From positions 1-56,557 of the forward strand of contig NZ_WJBC01000019.1 of NCBI RefSeq assembly GCF_014284475.1: a stretch of DNA of 56,557 nt, given 5' to 3'. Below are positions 16,046 through 27,094 of the stretch, in pieces. The notes under the pieces are model-generated. The model searched no databases. It saw only the letters and a list, made by a program, of their open reading frames with translations, and was not told where the DNA came from. Each line of letters begins with the position of its first letter. Position 1 is the first letter of the stretch. The position numbers and the translations under genes are program-made. Origin of the DNA: Acetobacterium fimetarium (GTDB taxonomy: Bacteria > Bacillota > Clostridia > Eubacteriales > Eubacteriaceae).

Positions 16046-16319
16046 AAAGGGCTATTGCAAACCCTTTAAGACTGTAGACAAATCACTAACGTAGTGCCGA
16101 CAATTGTTACATCGTGTTGTTTGCATCAAGGCGAACAGGCGGCAGCCTGCGCGTAGGCAACGAGCCAATCACAAGCTGGCTTGTAGTTGGCGACTGTCCG
16201 CGACTACTAAGAAATTGAAAATTTCTTAGTAGTGTACGAATTGCAAGCAAACAACTGATTAACAATTGGTCGGTACGGGGTTTGTCGACAACCTGAAAGG
16301 GCTATTGCAAGCCCTTTTT
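16046..16319. repeat. MITE-like structured element flanked by duplicated terminators
   Basis: Two near-identical copies of AAAGGGCTATTGCAA followed by CCCTTT (16046-16069 and 16296-16319), each an intrinsic terminator hairpin on the minus strand, bracket about 225 bp of symmetrical sequence. The arms pair as GACAAA/TTTGTC, GCCGA-CAATTGTTA with TAACAATTG-GTCGG, and GTTGTTTGC/GCAAACAAC. Inside are hairpins CAGGC/GCCTG and GCCAA/TTGGC, and a perfect 14-bp stem with a 3-nt loop at 16203-16233. No open frame is evident. It could be a small non-autonomous mobile element or a structured RNA; no second full copy exists in this window. Confidence 0.75.
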
Positions 16320-16332
16320 AATGTCAATCCGT

Positions 16333-17769
16333 TTATCCTAAATGTTTTGCTACCACATCCCGAATGATTTTATTCGCTACCTGTGGATTTGCTTTGCCTT
16401 TTGTTGCTTTCATAACCTGTCCGGTCAGGAAACCATAGGCTTTCTCATTTCCGGCACCGATATCTTCCAGTGATTTCGGATTGTCGGCAACGATTTTTTC
16501 GATAATGGCTTCCAGTTCGCCCGTGTCGCTGACCTGGGAAAGGCCCTGTTCTTTTACAATCTCATCCGGATTTTTTCCGCTGTTGAACATTTCTTTCAAC
16601 ACCTCTTTACCGCTGGTGCCGTTGATCACACCGTCTTTAACCAGTTTCAGAAGCTCTGCCAATTGAGCCGGCTTGATCGGAATATTCTCCATCGTCAGTT
16701 CTTTTTCTTTTAACAATGGTGGAATCTCCACCATGATCCAGTTTGAAATCTGTTTTGCTTCATCGTATAGTGAAACGGCTTCTTCGAAGAAACGCGCAGT
16801 CACACCGGAAGCGGTCAACACACCGGCATCGTATTCCGGCAATTTGTATTCATCAATGTAACGTTGTTTTTTCGCTTCCGGCAGCTCCGGCAGCTCGCTT
16901 TTTATTTTTTCGATATACTCTTTTTCAATCACAATGGGCACCAGATCCGGTTCTGGAAAATAGCGGTAATCCTGAGCTTCTTCCTTGCTTCTGAGTGAAG
17001 AAGAAACGCCCTTGGTGTCATCCCACTTTCTGGTTTCCTGAATAATCTTGTGGCCCTTTTTCAGCTCGATAATCTGGCGTTTGCTTTCGTACTGCACAGC
17101 CCGCACCAGAGCGCGGAATGAGTTCAGGTTTTTCATTTCGGTACGGGTACCCAAAACGGTGGCGCCTTTTTCTCGCATTGAAAGATTGACATCGAAACGC
17201 ATCGACCCTTCCTGCATCTTACAGTCGGACACACCGGTATATTCCAGGATATTTCTTACTTTTTCAGCAAAAACTCTTGCTTCTTCGGCACTGCGCATAT
17301 CCGGCTCGGTTACAATTTCCACAAGCGGCACCCCGCATCGGTTTACATCAACCAGTGTCCCTTCAGCCGATTCATGCAGCAGCTTCCCGGCATCTTCTTC
17401 AATATGGATCCGGGTAATACCGATATCTTTCTTCATCCCATCCACTTCAATTTCCACCACCCCGCCGGTGCAGATCGGCAGATCAAACTGCGACGTCTGG
17501 TAGGCTTTTGGCAGGTCAGGATAGAAATAATTTTTTCGATCCATTTTGCTGAAATGAGCAATTTCACAATTTAAAGCCAGTCCGGCTCTCGTCGCGTATT
17601 CGACCACCTTTTCATTCAACACCGGTAAAACCCCCGGCATGCCCAGGCAGACTGGACAGGTATGGGTATTTTCATCCTGACCAAACTCCGTTGGGCAGGA
17701 ACAGAATATTTTCGTTTTTGTGCCTAATTCGACATGGATTTCCATCCCAATGACCATTTCATATTCCAT
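16333..17769 (-). CDS. gatB: Asp-tRNA(Asn)/Glu-tRNA(Gln) amidotransferase subunit B
   Basis: A 478-aa subunit that binds and phosphorylates the misacylated aminoacyl-tRNA in the GatCAB complex. Signatures are EYEMVIGMEIHVELGTKTKI, a zinc site made of CSCP and CPVCLG, RKNYFYPDLPKAYQ, and VDVNRCGVPLVEIVTEPD. The C-terminal GatB/YqeY domain (about 330-478) contacts the tRNA elbow. It begins 3 bp after gatA and is the last gene of gatCAB. The first of the duplicated terminators follows its stop. Confidence 0.97.
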   Translation of the reverse strand: MEYEMVIGMEIHVELGTKTKIFCSCPTEFGQDENTHTCPVCLGMPGVLPVLNEKVVEYATRAGLALNCEIAHFSKMDRKNYFYPDLPKAYQTSQFDLPICTGGVVEIEVDGMKKDIGITRIHIEEDAGKLLHESAEGTLVDVNRCGVPLVEIVTEPDMRSAEEARVFAEKVRNILEYTGVSDCKMQEGSMRFDVNLSMREKGATVLGTRTEMKNLNSFRALVRAVQYESKRQIIELKKGHKIIQETRKWDDTKGVSSSLRSKEEAQDYRYFPEPDLVPIVIEKEYIEKIKSELPELPEAKKQRYIDEYKLPEYDAGVLTASGVTARFFEEAVSLYDEAKQISNWIMVEIPPLLKEKELTMENIPIKPAQLAELLKLVKDGVINGTSGKEVLKEMFNSGKNPDEIVKEQGLSQVSDTGELEAIIEKIVADNPKSLEDIGAGNEKAYGFLTGQVMKATKGKANPQVANKIIRDVVAKHLG

Positions 17770-17772
17770 GGT

Positions 17773-19245
17773 TTAGACCTCCGTTTCCAATGGTGCTTTT
17801 AGATTTTTCAAGCCCTTTTCATTTTCAAAGGCCCAGGCCACTTTTAATAAGGTTTCTTCGCTGAGTATCGGACCCAACAATTGCATGCCGATCGGCATCC
17901 CGTTGTTATCCAAACCACATGGAATGGATATCCCCGGTATTCCGGCGATATTAACCGGCACCGTATAAATGTCGGTCAGATACATTTCCAATGGATTGCT
18001 CGTTTTTTCACCAATTCCGAACGCTGTGGTTGGTGCTGTCGGAGTCAGAAGCACATCGCATCCGTCAAACACCTGATTGAAGTCATCTTTAATCAAGGTT
18101 CGTACCTGCATTGCTTTTTTGTAGTATGCATCGTAGTAGCCCGAGCTTAGGGCATAGGTTCCCAGCATAATCCGGCGCTTGACTTCCTCGCCAAAACCCT
18201 GGCTGCGTGTTTTCTTATAAAGATCGACCAGACCATCGTATTCTTCAGCCCGGTAACCATAGCGGATCCCATCGTAACGGGCAAGATTGGAACTGGCTTC
18301 AGCGGATGAAATCATATAATAGGCAGACAGTGCATAATCCAGATACTGGAACGACACATCCACAATTTCCGCCCCCATTGCTTTATATACAGCAATGGCA
18401 TCTTCAAGGCTTTTTCGGACTTCCGGCTGCAGGCCTTCACCGAAGAACGCCTGAGCAACGCCAATTTTCATTCCCTTAACGCCCTGTTTGAGGGTCTGTG
18501 TATAGTCTTTCTTTTCCAGGTTAAGTGAAGTTGAATCCTTCGGATCGTGTCCGATAATGGCATTTAAAACCAGGGCGCAGTCTTCCACGTCTTTCGTAAA
18601 TGGTCCAATCTGATCCAACGAAGATGCAAAAGCCACCAGGCCATAACGGGAAACCAGCCCATAGGTTGGCTTCATCCCGACCACCCCGCAGAAGGATGCC
18701 GGTTGACGGATGGATCCGCCGGTATCTGAACCAAGCGTGTAAAACGCCGTATCTGCGGCAACGGCAACCGCTGACCCGCCGCTTGAACCGCCAGGGACTT
18801 TATTTAAATCCCATGGATTGTGGGTGATTTTGTAAGCTGAATTTTCAGTGGATGACCCCATGGCAAACTCATCCATGTTCGTTTTCCCCAATAAAATCCC
18901 GCCTTCTTCAATCAACCGATCATAAACATGGGCATTGTAGGGCGGATTGAAATTATAGAGCATTTTTGACGCACAGGTAGTCAGGATTCCCTGGGTGCAC
19001 ATATTATCTTTTAGTGCATAAGGAATTCCTTCCAGCGGTGTTCGTTTTTTTTGTTCACCTAGTTTTTCATCGATGACTCCGGCCGCACGCAAGGCTTCTT
19101 CTGTCTGAAGATTCAGATAGGCTGCAGTTTTATTTTCCACCGCCGCGATGCGGTCAACGACAGACTGAGTCACCTCGGTAACGGTCACTTCTTTTTTTTC
19201 AAGCAGGTCATTTATCTCATGTATTGTTTTTTGACTTAATTCCAT
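17773..19245 (-). CDS. gatA: Asp-tRNA(Asn)/Glu-tRNA(Gln) amidotransferase subunit A
   Basis: A 490-aa amidase-signature subunit that releases ammonia from glutamine. The Ser-cisSer-Lys triad can be placed: Lys in [10 protein letters not shown] (about residue 77), the cis-Ser in [13 protein letters not shown] and the nucleophile in [16 protein letters not shown]. Length is normal. It is separated from gatC by 9 bp and from gatB by 3 bp, so the three are one translation-coupled operon. Its presence implies indirect synthesis of Gln-tRNA and/or Asn-tRNA. Confidence 0.97.
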   Translation of the reverse strand: MELSQKTIHEINDLLEKKEVTVTEVTQSVVDRIAAVENKTAAYLNLQTEEALRAAGVIDEKLGEQKKRTPLEGIPYALKDNMCTQGILTTCASKMLYNFNPPYNAHVYDRLIEEGGILLGKTNMDEFAMGSSTENSAYKITHNPWDLNKVPGGSSGGSAVAVAADTAFYTLGSDTGGSIRQPASFCGVVGMKPTYGLVSRYGLVAFASSLDQIGPFTKDVEDCALVLNAIIGHDPKDSTSLNLEKKDYTQTLKQGVKGMKIGVAQAFFGEGLQPEVRKSLEDAIAVYKAMGAEIVDVSFQYLDYALSAYYMISSAEASSNLARYDGIRYGYRAEEYDGLVDLYKKTRSQGFGEEVKRRIMLGTYALSSGYYDAYYKKAMQVRTLIKDDFNQVFDGCDVLLTPTAPTTAFGIGEKTSNPLEMYLTDIYTVPVNIAGIPGISIPCGLDNNGMPIGMQLLGPILSEETLLKVAWAFENEKGLKNLKAPLETEV

Positions 19246-19254
19246 TATTGCCTC

Positions 19255-19542
19255 CTACTCCATAACCCGGGGAACCTTAAAGCACCCGGCTTCGCTTTCC
19301 GGCGCATTGGCCAAAGCCTGTTCATTGGTTAAACAGGGTTTGGGTACGTCCTCCCTGAAAACATTCTGCACTGCCAGCACATGCTCGGTCGCTTTAACTG
19401 CTGATGTATCCAGTTCGCTGAGGGTCTGGGCATAATCCAGCACCGCACCCATTTTATCAACCAGAGCGGTCACTTCATCCGGTGAAAATTCTAAACGGGC
19501 AAGATTTGCCACATAGGTCACATCTTCTCGTGTTAAACTCAT
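19255..19542 (-). CDS. gatC: Asp-tRNA(Asn)/Glu-tRNA(Gln) amidotransferase subunit C
   Basis: A 95-aa stabilising subunit of GatCAB. It begins MSLTREDVTYVANLARLEFS and contains LDTSAVKATEHVLAVQNVFREDVP, the belt that wraps around GatA. It is the first gene of the operon, preceded by AGGAAA. The 124-bp gap to ligA holds no obvious terminator. Confidence 0.96.
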   Translation of the reverse strand: MSLTREDVTYVANLARLEFSPDEVTALVDKMGAVLDYAQTLSELDTSAVKATEHVLAVQNVFREDVPKPCLTNEQALANAPESEAGCFKVPRVME

Positions 19543-19666
19543 ATCAATTTCCTTTCTCGGTTATATTTACTTTCAATGCTTCAGATCGTCGATCATTCAA
19601 TACCAAAACGCTATTGGCTTTCATTGTCGCCTAACTTCCACTTTTTATTTTAAAAATCACCCTTCA

Positions 19667-21682
<2,016 letters not shown>

Positions 21683-21692
21683 CTATCCGGTT

Positions 21693-23900
21693 TCAGGCTT
21701 TGTCGACAAAGTCCGGGTTCATTTTCTTAATTCCAACCCCGGGAAATGCCACGGAAATCATGTTGTTTTTAATTTCAACCACCGTGCCGATGCCAAACTT
21801 TTTGTGCTTTACCTTATCGGTCAGGGCAAAGGTATTTTCCGTTTTGTTCATATTTGCGCTCAGCGACTGGGATTTGTTTCGGCGAATAGCGACCTTCGAC
21901 TGGATCACCCGTTCCGAAAAGGTCTTGTTCTTTTTGGCATCCACATCAATTTCGGGCTTTCGCTCATAACGCTGTTTGTTTTCCACACACACTTCACTCG
22001 GCAGTTCCTGCAAAAAACGTGATGGTGTCTGCAGCTGGCGACGTCCGTAGAGGGTTCTCTCTGCCGCCCATGAAATATAAAGGCGTTTCATGGCCCGGGT
22101 GATTCCCACATAACAGATCCGGCGTTCTTCTTCAATCTCTTCCGGCGAATCCATGGAGCGTCCATGAGGGAAAATGCCTTCTTCCAGACCCGGCAAAAAC
22201 ACCACCGGGAATTCCAGTCCTTTGGCATTATGCAAGGTCATTAACAGCACTTTCCCTTCATCGCCATCATAACTGTCGGTCTGAGATGATAATGCCACGG
22301 TTTCCAAATAGGCGCTGAGGCTTTGATCATCACTGTTTTTTTCAAAATCTACTGCCGATGATACCAATTCGCGCAAGTTTTCCAGGCGGCTTTCGCCCTT
22401 GTCCATTTTCCCCAGTTCCAGCATTTCCATATATCCGCTCTTTTCGATCACCGCCGTAATCAGTTCGCTGAGGCTGCCGCTTTCCTGTATTTTTGATAAA
22501 CCCGACATTAGATCGCTGAAAGCGCGGACTTTGTTTCTCACACTGGAGCTCAGCTCAGGAATTTCTTCCACATGATAGAAGGCTTCCATCAAGCTGAAGC
22601 TTTTAAATTCAGCATACTCTCCGATTTTTTCAATCGTCGCTGAACCGATACCTCGTTTCGGTACGTTAACAATCCGCATGAACCCCATATTGTCCTTCGG
22701 ATTGCTTAAAACATTCAGATAGGAAATCACATCTTTTATTTCCGTTCGTGAATAGAATCCTGTTCCGCCAATCAGTTGAAAAGGCAGTCCTGCACGCATC
22801 AGCGCTTCTTCAAATAATCGCGACTGGGCATTGGTCCGATAGAGGATCGCAAAATCGCCATATATTCCTTTTCCCTGATCAATCGCATCTTTTATCTCAT
22901 CAACAATAAAACGCGCTTCATCATAACCCTGGTTAAAGGATGAAATCATTATCTTTTCATCCCCCAGATTATTGGTCCATAAAGCCTTTTCCTTCCGGCC
23001 GGTATTTCTTGAAATAACCTGGTTGGCACAATCCAGGATAATCTGGGTTGAGCGGTAATTCTCCTCCAGCTTGACGACTTTTGCATCGGGATAATCTTTC
23101 TCGAAATCCAGAATGTTATGAATATCTGCACCACGCCAGCCGTAAATACTCTGGTCGTCATCTCCGCAAACGCAGAGATTCTTGTTCTTTGCCGCCAGCA
23201 TATTCACCAGCTCGTACTGGCTGTGATTGGTATCCTGGTATTCGTCAACCATAATATATTTAAATCGATTCTGATATTGTTCCAGTATTTCCGGGAAGCC
23301 CTTAAACAATACCAGGGTATTGTAAATGAGGTCATCAAAATCCATGGCATTATTGGCTTTCAGACTTTCCTGGTAGCGTTTATAATAGATCCCGACTTTT
23401 TCTTTGCGGAAGTCCCCGGCATTTTCTTTGCTGTACGCATCCGGGCTTACAAAATTGTTTTTGGCCGTGGAAACCTCCCCACTCACGTATTGATGGGTAT
23501 AGTACTTGTCATTCAACTGCAGTTCCTTGAGCAGAGTTTTGTACAGTTTTTTTTGATCATCCGTATCGTAGATGACAAAGTTCTCGTCATATCCCAGCCA
23601 CTGGCTGTGTGCTCTCATAATCCGGGCGCACATCGCATGGAAGGTGGACATCCAGATCCGTTTGCTGTCCTGAATATTCATTTTCGCGATACGTTCCCGC
23701 ATTTCGCCGGCTGCTTTATTGGTAAAAGTTATGGCCAGAACCTGTGATGGCCATGCCTGTTCTGATTCGATGATATGCGCAATACGGTGGATGATGGTCC
23801 TCGTCTTTCCCGATCCTGCTCCCGCCAATATCAGTAATGGCCCCTGAATTGTTTCTGCGGCTTCTCTTTGCTTACTGTTTAATCCATCTAATAAACCCAT
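21693..23900 (-). CDS. pcrA: ATP-dependent DNA helicase PcrA/UvrD
   Basis: A 735-aa superfamily 1A 3'-5' helicase for replication restart and excision repair. Visible motifs are Walker A ILAGAGSGKTRTI (about 25-37), motif Ia ITFTNKAAGEMRERI, motif II VDEYQDTNHSQY, motif III CVCGDDDQSIYGWRGA, motif IV VKLEENYRSTQ, motif V VLLMTLHNAKGLEFPVVFLPG and motif VI RRICYVGITRA. The C-terminal tail with KVKHKKFGIGTVVEI matches the RNA-polymerase-interacting tudor-like segment of PcrA. GGAGG precedes the ATG. Confidence 0.97.
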   Translation of the reverse strand: MGLLDGLNSKQREAAETIQGPLLILAGAGSGKTRTIIHRIAHIIESEQAWPSQVLAITFTNKAAGEMRERIAKMNIQDSKRIWMSTFHAMCARIMRAHSQWLGYDENFVIYDTDDQKKLYKTLLKELQLNDKYYTHQYVSGEVSTAKNNFVSPDAYSKENAGDFRKEKVGIYYKRYQESLKANNAMDFDDLIYNTLVLFKGFPEILEQYQNRFKYIMVDEYQDTNHSQYELVNMLAAKNKNLCVCGDDDQSIYGWRGADIHNILDFEKDYPDAKVVKLEENYRSTQIILDCANQVISRNTGRKEKALWTNNLGDEKIMISSFNQGYDEARFIVDEIKDAIDQGKGIYGDFAILYRTNAQSRLFEEALMRAGLPFQLIGGTGFYSRTEIKDVISYLNVLSNPKDNMGFMRIVNVPKRGIGSATIEKIGEYAEFKSFSLMEAFYHVEEIPELSSSVRNKVRAFSDLMSGLSKIQESGSLSELITAVIEKSGYMEMLELGKMDKGESRLENLRELVSSAVDFEKNSDDQSLSAYLETVALSSQTDSYDGDEGKVLLMTLHNAKGLEFPVVFLPGLEEGIFPHGRSMDSPEEIEEERRICYVGITRAMKRLYISWAAERTLYGRRQLQTPSRFLQELPSEVCVENKQRYERKPEIDVDAKKNKTFSERVIQSKVAIRRNKSQSLSANMNKTENTFALTDKVKHKKFGIGTVVEIKNNMISVAFPGVGIKKMNPDFVDKA

Positions 23901-23946
23901 GAATCCTCCTAATGCTAATTTCTATATTTTATTCAACTTGTCATTT

Positions 23947-25086
23947 TTAAAACAAGGTTTCTCCATAATAAATACTTCTCAGAACCTTATCCATTTCATT
24001 TTGATCCATTTTAACCGGATTCCTCTGAGTCGATCCTTTTAATGAATTTTCCAGAAGGCTGTCATAATTTTCCAGAAATTCTTTTTCTTCGATTCCTGCC
24101 AGTTTGAAAGAAACCGGCACTCCGAAAGTTTTATTCAGATCTTTTATTTCTCCGATAATCTCTTTTCCAGTGATTCTCGAAAGCTCTGCCAGATCTTCGG
24201 CCACTGCGTGATCCCGACGATTGTATTCCAGAACAGTGGGCAGTGCGATGGCATTAAGCAAACCATGACTCGTGCCGAATCGCCCCCCGAAAGCATGGGC
24301 GATGCCATGATCCATCCCCAGGCCTGCATTCTGGAAAGAAAAACCGGCCAGTGACTGAAAATTATGAACATGCTGTCGGCTTTCAATATCACCTTTTTCA
24401 AAAGAGTCCCGCAGATACTTAAGCAAGCCTTCAGCCGCTCCCCTGGCGATTGTCTTGGTAAAATCATCGGCATTTTTGTTGATATAAGCTTCCACGGCAT
24501 GGGTCAATGCATCCATTCCGGATTCAACCATGACATTCTGTGGCATCGACAGCGTCAGTTCTCCATCCAGAATCGCAATATCCGGAATAAACGCTTTGGT
24601 TTTCAGCCCGATTTTTATATTTTCTTCAGGAAAGGTGATCACCGCCGCCCTGGTGACTTCCGAAGCCGTTCCAGATGTCGAAGGAATGGCGACAAGCCTG
24701 ATTTTCTCTCTTTTAGAGGGCGCATTTCCATTTCTGATCGCTTCAATAGTCAGATCGTCATACTCGCACAGCAACGTCATGACCTTGGCGGCATCGATGA
24801 CCGAGCCGCCGCCGATGGCCAAAACCACATCCGGCTCAAATTTTCTCATTTGCGGGATACCGGCTTCAACATCGGACACGCTGGGATTTGCTCCGATGCC
24901 GCTTAAAACTTCATAAGTTTTGTTCTTTTTCTTCAACAGGGTCTCGACCCGTTTGATGACACCATTTTTAAACATAGCCGACTTTCCGGTAATGATCAAG
25001 AACCGCTGTCCCGCAAGGTTTTCAATGGCCTCCAGCGTTCCCGGACCGGTGATTACCTGATCGCCATAAAATTTTAATTCGCTCAT
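23947..25086 (-). CDS. Iron-containing alcohol dehydrogenase
   Basis: A 379-aa group III NAD(P)-dependent alcohol dehydrogenase. The nucleotide-binding GGGSVIDAAKVM lies near residues 93-104. The metal-site region has MDALTHAVEAYI and the histidine-rich GLGMDHGIAHAFGGRFGTSHG. It is shorter than the bifunctional AdhE enzymes and lacks an aldehyde dehydrogenase half. The start overlaps the stop of the sensor kinase by 4 bp, so it is translationally coupled to a two-component system, an unusual partner. The substrate could be a primary alcohol, a diol or a lactaldehyde-type aldehyde; nothing in the sequence decides this. Confidence 0.92.
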   Translation of the reverse strand: MSELKFYGDQVITGPGTLEAIENLAGQRFLIITGKSAMFKNGVIKRVETLLKKKNKTYEVLSGIGANPSVSDVEAGIPQMRKFEPDVVLAIGGGSVIDAAKVMTLLCEYDDLTIEAIRNGNAPSKREKIRLVAIPSTSGTASEVTRAAVITFPEENIKIGLKTKAFIPDIAILDGELTLSMPQNVMVESGMDALTHAVEAYINKNADDFTKTIARGAAEGLLKYLRDSFEKGDIESRQHVHNFQSLAGFSFQNAGLGMDHGIAHAFGGRFGTSHGLLNAIALPTVLEYNRRDHAVAEDLAELSRITGKEIIGEIKDLNKTFGVPVSFKLAGIEEKEFLENYDSLLENSLKGSTQRNPVKMDQNEMDKVLRSIYYGETLF

Positions 25087-26396
25087 TTATTATCTCCTCC
25101 TTCACTAAAATTCAATATGATTTTCGTTCCTTCATTCTCTTCACTTTCAATAATCATGCCGGCCTGATGTTCATCGACGATCCAGCTGGCGATTGATAAT
25201 CCCAGTCCGGTACCGCCCTCTGTTCGGGAACGTGCCTTATCCACCCGATAGAACCGCTGTGTGACCCGATCAATTTCATCCTTGGGGATGCCGATTCCCT
25301 GATCAATCACTTCAACCGATATGCCATGATGGGTTTTCTTCCCAGTCAGTTGAATCACTGTTTTCTCAGCGCTGTATTTTATGGCGTTATCCAGTAGAAT
25401 AATCAGCAATTGGGTCATCTGCTTTTCATCTCCATTGATGGTCAAATCTTCTTCCAGATCATTGCTGATTGAAATGGCTTTTTTGGCAGCTAAAGGCGCC
25501 ATCTTTTCCGTGATAACCCTGATTAAATAAGTTAAATCGATGGCTTCCCGTTGAACAAGCATCGCCCCGGAGTCAGCTCTTGCCAGAAACATCAGATCCT
25601 CAACAATCTGGTGCATCCGCTGGACCTCATCATAAGCGTTGTTTATCCATGTCATTTGACTGTTGACCGTCTCTTCCTGGCTGGTTTTGACAACCTCCAG
25701 ATTCGTTTGAATCACCGCAATCGGTGTTCTTAATTCATGGGACGCATCAGCCAGAAATTCCTGCTGTCGCTCAACGCTTTTTTTGATGGGGATCAGCGAA
25801 CGCCCCGACAAAAAATACCCGCCGATAAAAGAAAGAGTCGCCCCGACTAAAACGGTTATCACAATCATTTGAAGCGCATTTCCCAAAAGCGACCGTTCCG
25901 GCGTCATGTTCTTCATCGCCTGGACAATTTTTAAATCCCCATTATTGTTGATCACCATATAGGTACAGATTTTATAATCCTTATTGCCTTGTTTATAACT
26001 ACTGACCAGATATTTTTCATGGTTTTCGCTGAAATAGTGTTTGGCTATTTCAATCAGCTGTGTTTCTTGCAGCGGCTGATATGATGATTGATCCAATGCT
26101 TTAAATTCCTGGTTGTATACAACATAGGAAATATTGTTTTCAATCAGGCTGCGGGTGTATTCAAGATATCCCTGTTTTTCCTCTTCTGTAGCTACTTGCC
26201 CATTTTCTTCTCTTTCGAGATACTCAATTTCATTGGCCAGCTGTGAGCAGTATATTTTGAGATTGTTGCTCACATTTGTTTCCACATCCATACTGAGCAC
26301 TACATAAAGAAAGATTGAAATAAATAATAGGAGTCCGATGAGGACTCCTGTATTCATGAGGGTGAGATTGATTCGCAGCTTGTTAAGGCTCAACAT
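25083..26396 (-). CDS. Sensor histidine kinase
   Basis: A 437-aa membrane kinase. Two membrane segments (about 15-33 and 178-200) flank an extracytoplasmic sensor of about 140 residues. Dimerisation and phosphoacceptor helices include FLADASHELRTPIAVIQ (His at about 245). N-box LLIILLDNAIKYS, G1 IDQGIGIP and G2 GGTGLGLSIASWIV complete an intact HATPase domain. It overlaps the response regulator by 14 bp and the alcohol dehydrogenase by 4 bp, so all three form one operon. Confidence 0.93.
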   Translation of the reverse strand: MLSLNKLRINLTLMNTGVLIGLLLFISIFLYVVLSMDVETNVSNNLKIYCSQLANEIEYLEREENGQVATEEEKQGYLEYTRSLIENNISYVVYNQEFKALDQSSYQPLQETQLIEIAKHYFSENHEKYLVSSYKQGNKDYKICTYMVINNNGDLKIVQAMKNMTPERSLLGNALQMIVITVLVGATLSFIGGYFLSGRSLIPIKKSVERQQEFLADASHELRTPIAVIQTNLEVVKTSQEETVNSQMTWINNAYDEVQRMHQIVEDLMFLARADSGAMLVQREAIDLTYLIRVITEKMAPLAAKKAISISNDLEEDLTINGDEKQMTQLLIILLDNAIKYSAEKTVIQLTGKKTHHGISVEVIDQGIGIPKDEIDRVTQRFYRVDKARSRTEGGTGLGLSIASWIVDEHQAGMIIESEENEGTKIILNFSEGGDNK

Positions 26397-27066
26397 TCTC
26401 CTTCTCCTTTAGAACATAACCCAAGCCCCGAATGGTTTTAATATAGGCTTGCGATTTGTCCAGCTTTTTTCTCAGATAGTGAACATAAATTTCCACGCTG
26501 TTTTCCATCGCGGTGCTTTCAATGCCCCAAATCCGGTCCAGAATCTGTTCTTTTGAAATGGTCATTCCGGGATTTCTAATAAACATTTCCAGCAGCTGGC
26601 CTTCTTTGGCAGTCAGTCGATTCAGGACATCATCCACAAAAAGCTCGCCGGTATTGATGTTTAAAGAAATATTTGCATAATGAATCACATTATCCTGGTA
26701 AATCTCCCATGGCCGTCTTCCCAATGCTCTGACTCGAGCGATCAGTTCTTCTGTCACGAATGGCTTCACCAGATAATCATCCGCGCCCATATTGAGACCA
26801 TTCACTTTGTCTTTTGTATCATCTTTTGCCGTCAACAGCAAAATTGGCACGTTTTTTCCGGCTTCCCGAATGGAGCGAAGGATTTCCAGGCCGTTTATTC
26901 CCGGAAGCATAATGTCCAGAATAATCACATCATAGACATCATTTTCACTCAGCAGTTTCCCTTCAATGCCATCATTTACCACATCCACTAATATTTTGTT
27001 TTTTTCAAAGATTTTTCCCAAAGCAGCGGCCAGGGGTTTTTCATCCTCAACTAAAAGAACACGCAT
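26383..27066 (-). CDS. OmpR-family response regulator
   Basis: A 227-aa DNA-binding regulator. The receiver has EDEKP, phospho-Asp in VIILDIMLPGINGLEI (about residue 51), and LLTAKDD and DDYLVKPFVTEEL. The C-terminal winged helix ends in VEIYVHYLRKKLD and IKTIRGLGYVL. It is the cognate partner of the following kinase. It lies 28 bp after the unknown 684-aa gene in the same direction. Confidence 0.95.
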   Translation of the reverse strand: MRVLLVEDEKPLAAALGKIFEKNKILVDVVNDGIEGKLLSENDVYDVIILDIMLPGINGLEILRSIREAGKNVPILLLTAKDDTKDKVNGLNMGADDYLVKPFVTEELIARVRALGRRPWEIYQDNVIHYANISLNINTGELFVDDVLNRLTAKEGQLLEMFIRNPGMTISKEQILDRIWGIESTAMENSVEIYVHYLRKKLDKSQAYIKTIRGLGYVLKEKENVEP

Positions 27067-27094
27067 CGATTGTCAACTCCTCATTTTCATGCTT

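Noticed and set aside
23118-23747. Plus-strand 209-codon open frame
   Set aside because: It is antisense to pcrA helicase motifs and has no start signal.
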